Shown piece after piece: positions 52,266 to 62,500 of a stretch of DNA of 64,000 nucleotides; the first letter of the stretch is position 1, and the number at the start of each line of letters is the position of its first letter. The position numbers and the translations under genes are program-made. The notes beneath the pieces were generated by a model. It was not told the origin of the DNA and searched no databases. It saw nothing but the letters and a program-made list of their open reading frames with translations. Origin of the DNA: Nocardia jejuensis NBRC 103114 (GTDB lineage: Bacteria > Actinomycetota > Actinomycetes > Mycobacteriales > Mycobacteriaceae); NCBI RefSeq assembly GCF_001613145.1, contig NZ_BDBU01000023.1:1-64000 (forward strand), in the 5' to 3' direction.

Positions 52266-52389
52266 GACAACTCCCTCCCAATTGCTATGCGTAGAACTAT
52301 CACATGAGCGCATCGATACGCCAGCGGATTGGATCCGTCCGGATTCTGGGCACCCGCCACGAAACGCTCACGATCGGCGCGTTGTCCGA

Positions 52390-53163
52390 TCAACCCCGCT
52401 CGTCCCGGATGATCTGAATCACGGCGGCGACGTAGCTGTTGAGCACCGAGACGAACCTGCCCTCGTCCACAGCGAGAGCCTGCGCCGGATTCTCGGTTAC
52501 AACGTAGCGACCATCCTCCTCGACATCACGAAACGTCACCAAATGCCGTGTGAGACCACGAGGCCCGAACTCCGATCGCCCCTGGACGACATAGATCTCG
52601 CCCACGGTCGTGGCCGGGGACTTGAGGAATTCCGTCGTTCGCGATATGGCGGTGTCCGGCGCCGCGGCGATCACCGAGCGACCGAAATTATGGTCCAGGT
52701 CCTGTTCACTCGACGCCAATGCGATATCACCACGACTTCCACGCTGGGTGGCCGGTAGCGCACGAACGATTTCGCCGGAAAGCCGGAGAGGGTCGCATTC
52801 GACCACGGTGTACCCGCCTCCACGCCAATAGGTTGGACCGGGCAATTGCTTGATCACATAGCCTTTCGGGCCCTTGCGGGTGGCAAGGACGCGAACCAGC
52901 GACCCCAGGTCCCAGCGGTCCTGTTCGTTCCAGGCATACCCGATCAGGAACAGATCCGGATTGATCATGGCGTCGAGAGCGAACGAGAAATTCCCATCCG
53001 ACTTGCGATCCAGGCTTTCGCGCGCTTCGCGCATTTCAGTATCGAAATCTTCACCGGTACGAGTCGGCGACGTGAACATGAAGGGGTCAGGTGGTTCCTC
53101 TCCTGTCCGATCCATCCACAGGACATAGAACTCGGCTTCGGTGAACTGCCAGCTCGTTGTCAC
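52390..53163 (-). CDS. EspG-family ESX substrate chaperone, copy 2
   Basis: This is a second EspG-type protein of 257 residues. It begins TTSWQFTEAEFYVLWMDRTG, close to the W-x-F/L-T-x-x-E-F opening of mycobacterial EspG, and contains YVIKQLPGPTYWRGGGYTVV and a C-terminal helix ALAVDEGRFVSVLNSYVAAV. Its GTG start overlaps the stop of the large substrate-like gene at 53160-55088 by four bases, implying that protein is its client. It differs strongly from copy 1. Confidence 0.82.
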   Translation of the reverse strand: MTTSWQFTEAEFYVLWMDRTGEEPPDPFMFTSPTRTGEDFDTEMREARESLDRKSDGNFSFALDAMINPDLFLIGYAWNEQDRWDLGSLVRVLATRKGPKGYVIKQLPGPTYWRGGGYTVVECDPLRLSGEIVRALPATQRGSRGDIALASSEQDLDHNFGRSVIAAAPDTAISRTTEFLKSPATTVGEIYVVQGRSEFGPRGLTRHLVTFRDVEEDGRYVVTENPAQALAVDEGRFVSVLNSYVAAVIQIIRDERG

Positions 53164-55088
53164 TTCTCGGCCACCGGTGTGACCGCGACCGGCACATCTC
53201 CGAGCACCTCATCCAGATTCGCGCGGTCCGTGAGATATTGGGCGCGCTTGTACTCTTTGCCCTGACCTTGCCCCTGAGATGCACCAGACATCGGCGAACC
53301 CATCATCGGGCTCGACGAGGTCGACGCTGATGTCGATGCCAACCCCGCACGAGAGGTCGTGGTGGCCGCGACCTCCTCTGTCACCGTCGCCGTCGTGGCG
53401 GCGCGAGGGAACAGCTGCGATTTCGCCGTCTGCGTGCCGGCACCGCTACCGCCCAGCCCCGCGCTGATTCCGGCGCCACCGCCACCGCCACCCGAAGCGC
53501 CACCACCGGTCGGACTGCCGCTGTTCGGGATCAATCCGAGTTGCTGCAACTCCTGGCTCACCTGCTCCTGTGCCTGCTCGGCCGTTGTCGTGGAGTCCTT
53601 CAGCGCGGACTCGACGGCCGTGGAGATCTTCTCCACAGCCGATTCCGCGGCAGTGATGCCTGCCTGAAGAACGGTGCTGGCCTGAGTGATCAAGGATTGA
53701 AGAGTCTGCTGCGTCTGATCCGTGGTGGTCGTCTTGGACGGATCGGTTTGGGACGGATCCGTCTTGGCCGGGTCAACCTTGGGCTGATCCACCTTCGCTG
53801 GATCGGTCGGATCCGTATTCAGGCTCGGTGACTGAGTATTCGGACTTCCGTTCGACGGATTTCCGTTACCTCGAGGCTGGTTATTGTCTGCAGGCTGCGT
53901 GACCACCGGCTTCACAGCGACCGCCGCGTTCGGGTCCGGCATCATCGGGATCCCGGCACTGGATTCCTTGACACCCTCGACGTACCAGTTGTCCCACGCC
54001 TGCCGCAAATTCTTCATTGCGTCTTTGACATCTTTTTCACTCAAGCCGGGATAGCTCGATATCGGCTTGTCCGGCATGAAGTTCTGAACCCGCTTGAGCC
54101 AGGAGTGCGCGGTCGCGAGATTAGCGCTCATCAAGTCCATGCAGTTGATCAGCTTCGTCACGCTGTCCAGATAGCTGATGACGGCCGTCTTGGCTTTCTT
54201 CGCGCCGTCCGAGGCCCAGATACCCTCGGTCTTGGCGGTATCCCCCTGATAACCGTAGAGAAGTCCGTTGGTGGCGTTACGGAACCGCGTCGATTCCGTT
54301 GCCAGAAACGTCTTGGCATCGAACCAGTGCTGAGCGAAATTTTGCAGATCATCCACAACACCGCTGTCATGGACGTAGCGCCAATGATTGTAGAAGTCAT
54401 CCCACTCGTACTGGGCTCCCCGGTCCTCACCGACAGGAGTGTTGTCGAGCTGTGTCCCATCACCTTTGAGACGACTCTGGGCCGAGGTCAGATCCGATGC
54501 CTCGGGCATTGTGTCGTCGTAGTCCTGGATAGCGGTCCCGGACCAGTCATAGCCCTTGGTGGCGATGTGCTGATCCAACCATGGCAGATGCGTTGGATGG
54601 GGATTCCAGCTTGACCGGTCCCAACCGTCACCTGATGGAACGCTGACTTTTCCTGGTACGGCCAAGCCTGGTTGACCGCTTTGCCCGGGGATCGCCAGTC
54701 CGGGCTGCCCACCGGGCCGCCCTTCGGTGGAGCAGAGCGCGGAGAACTTATCGGCCGCAGAAATATCCACTTCCGAGAAGAGGGAGCCCGCAGAAATGAA
54801 CGTCTCACCCATGTCGCCAAGGATGGTGGAATGGCTCGTCAGGACTGTTTCGTGGACCTTCTTCGCGGCAGCGTTGAATTTGGAAGCCAACTGAAATCCC
54901 GAGTCTCGTTGATTCAGTGCCTTCAGATTCAGCGCCTGCCCGACAGCATCGGTCGCCGCCTTCATAGCCCTCGCCATGTTTGCGCACTGTTGCGCCATCG
55001 TGGTGGCAGCAGCGGGGTCGAAGACCACTCCTCCGCTGGAACTGACGCCGCCATTGGTCTTGAGGTCAGTGAAAGTGTTGTCCGCCAT
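53160..55088 (-). CDS. Large secreted ESX substrate-like protein
   Basis: This 642-residue protein's N-terminal ~130 residues are helical with no signal peptide (VFDPAAATTMAQQCANMARAM onward). A Pro-rich stretch and a second helical domain with several conserved-looking Trp follow (WDDFYNHWRYVHDSG, AQHWFDAKTFL, LRQAWDNWYVEG). The C-terminal half is Asp/Lys/Pro/Thr repeats such as PAKVDQPKVDPAKTDPSQTD and Gly-rich sequence, ending in EYKRAQYLTDRANLDEVLG, like tails of some actinobacterial PPE-type proteins. Coupling to EspG copy 2 marks it as a probable PPE-like or WXG-fold export substrate. Exact family not recognised. Confidence 0.72.
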   Translation of the reverse strand: MADNTFTDLKTNGGVSSSGGVVFDPAAATTMAQQCANMARAMKAATDAVGQALNLKALNQRDSGFQLASKFNAAAKKVHETVLTSHSTILGDMGETFISAGSLFSEVDISAADKFSALCSTEGRPGGQPGLAIPGQSGQPGLAVPGKVSVPSGDGWDRSSWNPHPTHLPWLDQHIATKGYDWSGTAIQDYDDTMPEASDLTSAQSRLKGDGTQLDNTPVGEDRGAQYEWDDFYNHWRYVHDSGVVDDLQNFAQHWFDAKTFLATESTRFRNATNGLLYGYQGDTAKTEGIWASDGAKKAKTAVISYLDSVTKLINCMDLMSANLATAHSWLKRVQNFMPDKPISSYPGLSEKDVKDAMKNLRQAWDNWYVEGVKESSAGIPMMPDPNAAVAVKPVVTQPADNNQPRGNGNPSNGSPNTQSPSLNTDPTDPAKVDQPKVDPAKTDPSQTDPSKTTTTDQTQQTLQSLITQASTVLQAGITAAESAVEKISTAVESALKDSTTTAEQAQEQVSQELQQLGLIPNSGSPTGGGASGGGGGGAGISAGLGGSGAGTQTAKSQLFPRAATTATVTEEVAATTTSRAGLASTSASTSSSPMMGSPMSGASQGQGQGKEYKRAQYLTDRANLDEVLGDVPVAVTPVAEK

Positions 55089-55137
55089 CCGGGGTTCCCC
55101 TCCCTAGTGGATGTGGTCGCAGCGTAATCGCTGCAGT

Positions 55138-55479
55138 CTATTTGGACACTGCCACGAGTGTCTTGTCCGCGGCCCCCGGCTCCTTGCAAGCGGATCGAAG
55201 CAACATCAGACGGGGATAGCCACCGCCGATATCCGGGTTCTCATCGACCAACTGCACCACGATCGCGATCCCTGCATCGTTGTCGGTGTCCTTCGTGAGG
55301 AACTCGCGGCAGCTCATGCGGGAGACGCCACCCGAACCACCCCCGGGAGTTGCCGCCGTGGTGCCGGCATTGCCGCTCTCCGAGCTCGATACAGCCTGGC
55401 CCGATGTGGAGGATCCGCATCCGCTGAGCGCAAGAACCGCCAGAACGCTTCCGAAGACCGCCAGAGCAGGACTTTTCAC
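55138..55479 (-). CDS. Small secreted lipoprotein
   Basis: This 113-residue lipoprotein starts with GTG at 55479, with GGGAG upstream, and opens with a signal peptide ending in the lipobox ALSGC (Cys21). The mature part has a Ser/Gly/Thr linker and a short domain with two cysteines (RMSCREFL and LLRSAC) that may form a disulfide. The DUF-like fold is not identified. It is the last minus-strand gene of the ESX block and lies 49 bases after the large substrate gene in map order, with its own upstream region shared with the divergent toxin operon. Confidence 0.75.
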   Translation of the reverse strand: MKSPALAVFGSVLAVLALSGCGSSTSGQAVSSSESGNAGTTAATPGGGSGGVSRMSCREFLTKDTDNDAGIAIVVQLVDENPDIGGGYPRLMLLRSACKEPGAADKTLVAVSK

Positions 55480-55701
55480 AGTGTGGTACTCCCTTATCGA
55501 TTTTCGATCACGCCGCGGATCCACCCCCGACATCACTCGATCCTGCCAGCAACGCGGGCGTGAATTCACCTCCGGTCGGTGAGCCGAGTCTCACCCGAGA
55601 CCCGCGGCAACCCCATGTTGAGATCAGTGTGTAGCTGTGGCACAGTCGATCCCACTGTGTGTCATGTGGAGGTTTGATAGGCGAACTCGGGAGGGGTTCT
55701 C
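55480..55701. promoter_or_regulatory. Divergent region before the toxin operon
   Basis: This 222-base gap separates the minus-strand lipoprotein from the plus-strand toxin operon. It must contain promoters in both directions, but I could not identify a convincing -35/-10 pair. GGGAGGGG at 55690-55697 is the ribosome site of the next gene. Confidence 0.4.
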
Positions 55702-56016
55702 ATGACCAAGAAAGTCGAGGTGGGTCCGGAGGGAGTTCGGACTGCCGCGAAAAGCGCAACAGATATCGCCGATCTTCTGACGTCGATCGCCAATGCCGGT
55801 CGTCGTGCCGGCTCGGCGGGCGAGTCCGCTTGGGGTGACGACTCGTTCGGCAGCCAGTTCGCGGACGGCTCACAGGGTTTCGCCAAGGGCTACAGCAATA
55901 TGGCCAAGGGCACCGACAGCCTTGCCGCATCGTTCGCGAACCTCGCCACAGGTATGGAGACGACCGCACAGCGGCTCGAGGCCATCGAACAGGCCAACAC
56001 CGCCAAGTTCAAGTAG
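55702..56016 (+). CDS. WXG/EspC-like small secretion protein
   Basis: This 104-residue helical protein (TKKVEVGPEGVRTAAKSATD at the start, AWGDDSFGSQFADG at the turn, FANLATGMETTAQRLEAIEQ at the end) has the size and pattern of type VII secretion targets that accompany large toxins. The ATG at 55702 has a GGGAGGGG ribosome site. It is the first gene of a three-gene plus-strand operon with the YbaB-like protein and the giant toxin, and may form a targeting heterodimer with the toxin N-terminus (inference). Confidence 0.78.
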   Translation: MTKKVEVGPEGVRTAAKSATDIADLLTSIANAGRRAGSAGESAWGDDSFGSQFADGSQGFAKGYSNMAKGTDSLAASFANLATGMETTAQRLEAIEQANTAKFK

Positions 56017-56024
56017 GACTCGGC

Positions 56025-56528
56025 GTGGTCAGGGAGCACGGGGACGCCGAGGCGGCCTCGATCATCGATGAGTTTGCCGGGCAGATGCGTGCTATCGCCG
56101 AGACGACGCGCAAGCGGGCCCTGCTGACAGGTCAGGGCATCGCGGCGGATGGGCGAGTAACCGTCACCGTGAACTCCGACAGCGCGGTGATCGCGACACG
56201 GTTCTCCGACGACATCGACGACCTGGGCTATGACGAGATCGCCCAGGCCGTAACCGAAGCGGCGCAGAAGGCCATCGCGGAAGTCACCCGCAAGGCCCAG
56301 GAGTTGATGCGGCCGCTCAGTGACAAACGCGGGAAGATGCCGAAGTTGTCCGAGCTCTTCGAGGGAATGCCGGACCTCGAAACGACCGCACCGCCGGCGG
56401 CCTCGATGGCCGCGCCGGGTTCGCGGGAACGGCGCGAGTTGGAAGCCGAGCCGGCACCCGAATACACCGAAGCCGTCGACTACGAAGAATGGGATTCACG
56501 CCACGGTTCGAGGATCGCTGACCGCTGA
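56025..56528 (+). CDS. YbaB/EbfC-family protein upstream of the toxin
   Basis: This 167-residue protein has a YbaB/EbfC core (residues ~10-100: DEFAGQMRAIAETTRKRALL, VTVTVNSDSAVIATRFSDDI, YDEIAQAVTEAAQKAI) and an acidic, Pro-rich tail ending in EYTEAVDYEEWDSRHG. The GTG start lies eight bases after the preceding stop. A second YbaB-like gene sits by the EspB-like genes; in both cases the protein precedes a large export substrate, suggesting a chaperone or adaptor role (inference). Confidence 0.8.
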   Translation: MVREHGDAEAASIIDEFAGQMRAIAETTRKRALLTGQGIAADGRVTVTVNSDSAVIATRFSDDIDDLGYDEIAQAVTEAAQKAIAEVTRKAQELMRPLSDKRGKMPKLSELFEGMPDLETTAPPAASMAAPGSRERRELEAEPAPEYTEAVDYEEWDSRHGSRIADR

Positions 56529-56567
56529 TGCGACACAGCATTCCGTCGGCGAAGCCCGAGGTTTGAT

Positions 56568-59500
56568 GTGGCACTGGAGTTTCCATCCTGGCTGGAGTGG
56601 CTGGAATGGGTTGTCGGCTCTGACTGGCCACACGGCAACGAAGACCTCATGTGGCAGATGGGCTACGACTTCGAAGATGTAGCCAAGGATGTCGACAAGG
56701 TCGTCGACGAGCTCGATACGTTGATGGGCAACGTCCGTGACGCGTACCCGGACGGCACCGGCGGGGAAGAGATCCTGGCCTGGCTCACACCGCTGCGCGA
56801 CGGCGAGGGGCCGGAAAAGAACGGCTCGCTCTCGGAACTGGCGACCAACTACCGGTCGCTGGCCAAGGCCGCCGACAACCTCGGCGACGAGCTGCAAGCC
56901 GCCAAGCTCAACTTCTACATCGCCGGCGCCTGGCTCATCGCGGAGTTGACGTGGGCCGCGGCCACCGGACCCGCTGCCCCCGCAGCGGAAGCGGCGGCTC
57001 TCGCGTCGGGTCGCACCCTGTTCCGCATGCTGTCGAAGCAGTTCATCAGGCGAATCGTGTCGAACCTCAGAAGGCTCGTCACTCGTGAGGTGCTGAAGGA
57101 ACTACTGCCGAAACTCGTCCGCGAAATCGCGCAGGAGGCCGGCGAGGAGCTGCTGCAGGGAACCTCACAAGAAGCGCTGGTTCAGGCCATTCAGGTCAAC
57201 AGCGGCCACAAAGACGGTTACGACTCCAAGGCACTCTGGAACAACGCGGCGATCTCCACGATCGCCGGCGGTGCGGGCGGCGCTACCGGATTCGGAATGG
57301 GCCGAGCGCTACCCACCAATATGGGCGGCCTGCAAGGACTTTCGCGCGGCGCGATGACCGGTTTGACCGCGGGGTCCGCGGGCGCCGGCGCGGCCTGGCT
57401 GTCCAATGGCCTGATCAACAACAGCTGGGAATTCGATCCCCGTTCCCTGACCGGCGGCGCACTGTCCGGAGTCGGTCCGAGCGCGATCCACGGTTACCGC
57501 GGGTCGAGCGACTTCGCGGGTGGGCCGCAGAACCCGAGCGCGGGCGGCGGGCCTGAGACCCGTGGCACGCCCGGATCAACCCAGAACGCGCCCGGCGCCA
57601 CCGAGAACCCCGGCCACACAGCGGATCCCGCACAGAGCAGCCAGCCCAACGGTTCACCCTCCGAGTCCGCGCGTACGAACGGCCAGGACGGCCACGCGCC
57701 CGGCGACGAGGGTCAGTCTGCTCCCGGAAATGATCGAGCGGGTAGCCCGGACTCGAACTCGGGAGCGGAAAACAGCCGAACAGCTCCGCAGGGCGCGGAC
57801 ACCGGCTCAGCAGGGAATGGCAACTCCCCCGAAGCGCGTGCCGGCGATCCCGCGTCCTCCCCGAACTCGGACGTCGATTCTCGTTCCGATGTTCGCGGCC
57901 AACATGACGGCGCAGCGGTCGGCCATGAAGGTGCCGCGGTCGGCAACGACGGTGTGCCGGTCAGCGATGGGCGATCGCACGATTCCGCGCCAGGTTCCGA
58001 TACGACGTCAGGACGAGCAAGCGACGCGACAAGTCCAGCGCACGCCAACTCCGCCGATACGAACGGCACCACACAGACCGGCGCGCAAGGCATTCCGGCA
58101 AACCAGCAATCCGCGCAGCCGGTAGCGACCAACCCCGGGGCGACGACTGCCTCCAATGTTTCCGCAGCACCGGTCGCCCATTCGTCAACGCCGAATTCCG
58201 CTACCACAGCACCGAATACGACTGGCACGCCGACCGCAACGAACACACCGGCGACCAATTCGCCATCGCCGCATTCGAATACGTCGACGACGAACCAGGG
58301 CGATACTCGTGCAGGCAATCCGAGCGACCCGGCAAAGGCTGCCGCCGCACCACGCGAGATCCGTACCGATGGCCATGCACCTCGACCGGTCGGCGAACCC
58401 CGGGCCTCGGTCAGCAATGTGGCGCCGACATCAGCCTCACCCACAACACCCGTAGCTGCCTCGCGCACCGGTTCCGAAGCGGCGAGCGACACCAAGTCCG
58501 ACTCCAATAATGCCGCGGGAGAACAGCATCCGGACCCTGGCACGGTCGTGCCGATGATGCCGATGGTCACCAACCCGAACCAGGATGGGACCGCTCCGCG
58601 CCCGCGGTCGAACAACGCCGCGAAGTTCGGGCCGCGCAACGCCTCGACTCCGAAGACCGCCGACCCGACTTCCTCACAACCCGACCCCGCGACTCGACCA
58701 CCCCACGCTGACCACACCACACGTTCCGATAACTCGGATCCGTCACAACACGGACCAGCCGATCACCACGACGGCGACCCGCTGCAGAGTGGCGGGGCAA
58801 TGCGGCCGCGCAACGTGCTGGATATCGACGGCCAACGAGCCTGGGCTGACAACGCGTACGAGGCGTTCCGCGCCTCGGAGTCCGATGTCGACGACATGCA
58901 CCGAAACCTGGTGGACGTCGAACGCCTCGACGGCACCACTGGATTCAGCCGAGAGGAGCTCGGCCGTGTCAAGGAACACCTCTTCGACGAAGAGCATCTT
59001 CTCGACGTTTTCGACAGCGACGGCAACGTCGTCGGACACGAGACACGACGCTACGATTCCGACGCGGATATCGCCGAGGCATGGATGCGGCTTTCTCGAG
59101 GGGTTCCGCTCCAAGCGGACATCACGCTTCTGGAACACGAGCTCGCGGAATCGGCTTACCTGAGGCAACACCCGGACGCCACCTACCGCGAAGCGCACGA
59201 ATACGCTGACTCGAAGGCGAATTGGGTCGATGTCCTCCCGCCGCGCACCGGCGAAAACTACGAGAGGTGGGCCGAAAACGATGGCTCTGTACATCGTGTA
59301 CCGCAAGGCGACGGAGACCCCGACCTCGCTGACGTACCTGTTCGGGAGCAGTCCGAACAACCTCGACAAACAGGTGACGATCAGTACGGACGACCCGGGC
59401 ATCAGAGTGGCGGACGACTCGAGTCCCCTGGCGATGAAGGTCGCCGCCCACATTCTGGGCCGGTTCAAGACGGACGGGACCTGGCCGGGAGGGGGCGGGA

Positions 59501-62500
59501 TCCAGGCCTGAATGCGGGCCTTGGCGATGAGGGCGGTGGGCGAAGAGATGGCGATCCGGGTCGCACCGACAGCGCCCCTCAGCGGCCGTCGGCGCAGCAG
59601 GACGGCGCGCGGCACGATGACGCGGCCCAACAGCCGGGACACGGGCCGCAACCGACTGCGACCGAGCAACCACGAGAAACAGCCAGGGTCGATCGCTCCG
59701 ATATCGACCCCGCGGCAGTCGACCAGACATACGGCTCGCAAGACCCACCGACACCTGCATGGCTCGACAACGAATCGTCCGAACCCGCACCGCGGCGAAG
59801 CCTTTTCCGCCGCATGCTGGACTTCGTCCGAGGCGGGTCGAGCCCGGAGGTCGACTCCCGCACCGCGCAGCCCGACCACGACCCGCTAGCCACGCCACAG
59901 CAGGCGGAGCCACAGCCGCTCCCCCACGAGCCGAAAGCACCAGCGCTCACTCCGCACCAGCAGAACCTGGTGTCCGAGTACGCCAACACGAACAACCGGT
60001 CGGCCGAGGATGTCATGGCCGACATCCGAGCTGCCCGTCTGACCTTGGACAACACCGGAGTACACGAGGTCGGCCCCGACCACGTAGGTCCGGCTGCCCG
60101 CGTCGATCGCTCGTACCTCGACACCGTGCTGCGGGACAAGATCGGCGCGCACGGACAGCGTTTCGAAAGCCTCGCCTCTGATCAGTTCGAGCCGGGTTGC
60201 CCTGACGCGGACCTGCCATCGCATCTCACCCGGGAGATTCCGGTGGGGGCGCTCGACCATTCCGCGGTACCGGTCGATCCGAAGCTGATCGATCTCAGCT
60301 ACCCGGGCGATGATTACAACGTCCTGTGGCGAGATCGCACGGAGGCGAGTGCGTTTCTGCGGCCGGATAATGCGTTGTTCCGCATGGACTCTCGCGGCCC
60401 GGAAATTTTCGACACAGATCTCGCGCCACGCGACCCGAGACATTTCAACATCGCCGCGCACACCGGGCAGACCGCCGGCTCCGGACTCGTCTCGGCCTCG
60501 AAGAGTCCCGAACACGCGACGGTCCGCGAGCTCGGTCACCTGCGCACCGAGCTGCAGACGAACAGTTTGCGCAGACTGCCGGACGGCAACTTCGTGCAGA
60601 CCCGCTATGTGCACGAGCTCTACACCCCGCACGGCATCGATGTCGACGCCACGATCAACGACGCCCGCGCGGTCGACCCCAGAATGTGGGCGCACGGCCA
60701 TACCGAGGCTGAGGTTCTCCTGCCCGGCGGGGTTCGCAGCGATCAGATCTATCGGATCTGGCCGCGCGAGGTGATCGTCTCCCCCAGCGGGGAGATTCTC
60801 TCCACCCGCATCGGTGATCCGATCGTCAATCCACGGTTCGCCTATGCCCAGGATCCGACCTTTCACTACACCCATCATCCTGAGCAGTCCGTTCCTGCAC
60901 CCGAGAACGCGGACCGCACAGGGCATCCCGACGATGATGTTTCGTCACCCGTGCGTGATTCCGCGTTGCCTCCGCATCGTGGGCTCGAACCGACTCAGCA
61001 GAGTCCGGCGGATCCCGTCGACGGCAGGCATCCCTCCGACCGTTCACCCGCGGCCGAACAATTGCCGCACAGCCGTGAGCTGCCGGCCGAGCGCGCGGCG
61101 TTGCCGCGGCAACCGGACTCGTCACCGCACGAGACCCAACCGGGTCACTCGCCGCAGAACCAGCCGACACAGCAGCCGGATGCCAACCAGAATCCCGGCC
61201 CTCGCGCGCGACCAGTCGAACAGGTTGCCCCACAACAGCTTTCGCCTCAGCAGCAAGTCGCTCCGGATATCACGTCGAACCAGACCACCCGCCAGGGCGA
61301 TCAGCTGCACCCTGCCCAGCAGTCGACAACACCCCAGTCGAGTGCGCATGCGCCGACCCATACCGAAACGCCCACGGCCCATCCCGCGACGCCGAACCAG
61401 GCCACTCCGCACCCGGATCAGGCGGGCACCACACACCAGGCTCCGGTCGACCCACAGACGACTCACCATCCGCCGCAACAGGCCCCCGGCAAGGCGCCGA
61501 AGCCGAATGGCTGGCCGGGCAAGAACATTCACAATGCGGATACCAGCCGAAACAAGCTCAAGAAATGGGTCCGTTTCATCAACGGTCCAGGCTTGGCATC
61601 ACTGGGTCGCAACATCAACTGCGTGCTGTGCTCGGATGCCTTCCTGCGCACCTGGTTCGGGCACCCCACCGAGGCCCCGGCACTGACCGGTCCCTCGGGC
61701 ACTCAGGGTCTGGGCCCCGCCGCCGTGGACAACCTCACCGGTGGTCGCCGCGTTCCCGCCGACTTTCAAGGCATCAAGAATCGGCTGCTGCAGATGGGCT
61801 CCGGTTCCGCCGCCATGGTCCTCACCGATTGGGTCGACGCCAATGGCAGGCGAGTCGGCGGTCACGCTTTCGTCGCCGTCAACCACAACGGCAAGATCCT
61901 GTTCGTCGATGCGCAAACCGGCCAGGTCCATGGCTGGCCCCCTAAATTCCGCTCGGAGGGTGTCGGTCCTACCCAGGCGGTGTTCCTCAACTCCAACGGC
62001 CGTCCGCTGCACCCGCTGGGCGTGCAGCCGAATACACCTGCGGGACAACACCATCCTCAGCAGCACCCAGCGCAGCCCGGGACGCAATATCAACCCCAGC
62101 AGATCCCGGTACAGCACCAGCCCCAACAGATCCCAGCACAGCACCAGCCCCAACAGATCCCAGCACAGCACCAGCCCCAACAGATCCCGGCACAGCACCA
62201 GCCCCAACAGAACCAGCCACAGCACCAACCCCAACAGAACCCCACTCAGCCCGCGGCACAACACCAACCACAGCAAGCCACTGCACAGCAGAGCCCGGAA
62301 CACCATCAGCTGACTCCCACTCAGAACCAGCCCGGGCACACTCCGACAACACCTTCGGCGCCGACCATGGCCGAGGGTGCCAAGCGGGTTCGCACCGCAC
62401 TGGCCGACGCGGTGGACGCGTTCAACACCCCCGCTCGGGCAAACGAGATCCCACACCTGCAAGAGGAGCTGCGGGCTCGCCTCGACGACCTCGGCCTCAT

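Noticed and set aside
59230..59511. Short frame beginning MSSRRAPAKTT with a protein-like middle, suggesting a separate small gene or frameshift in the toxin
   Set aside because: Reading the toxin frame codon by codon through 59100-61000 shows no stop, and the ADP-ribosyltransferase motifs resume in the same frame, so no frameshift is needed. I still note that this stretch has the least domain-like sequence.
62091..62250. Possible CRISPR-like or mobile-element repeat
   Set aside because: Units are contiguous without spacers and are a multiple of three within an open frame; it is a coding repeat.
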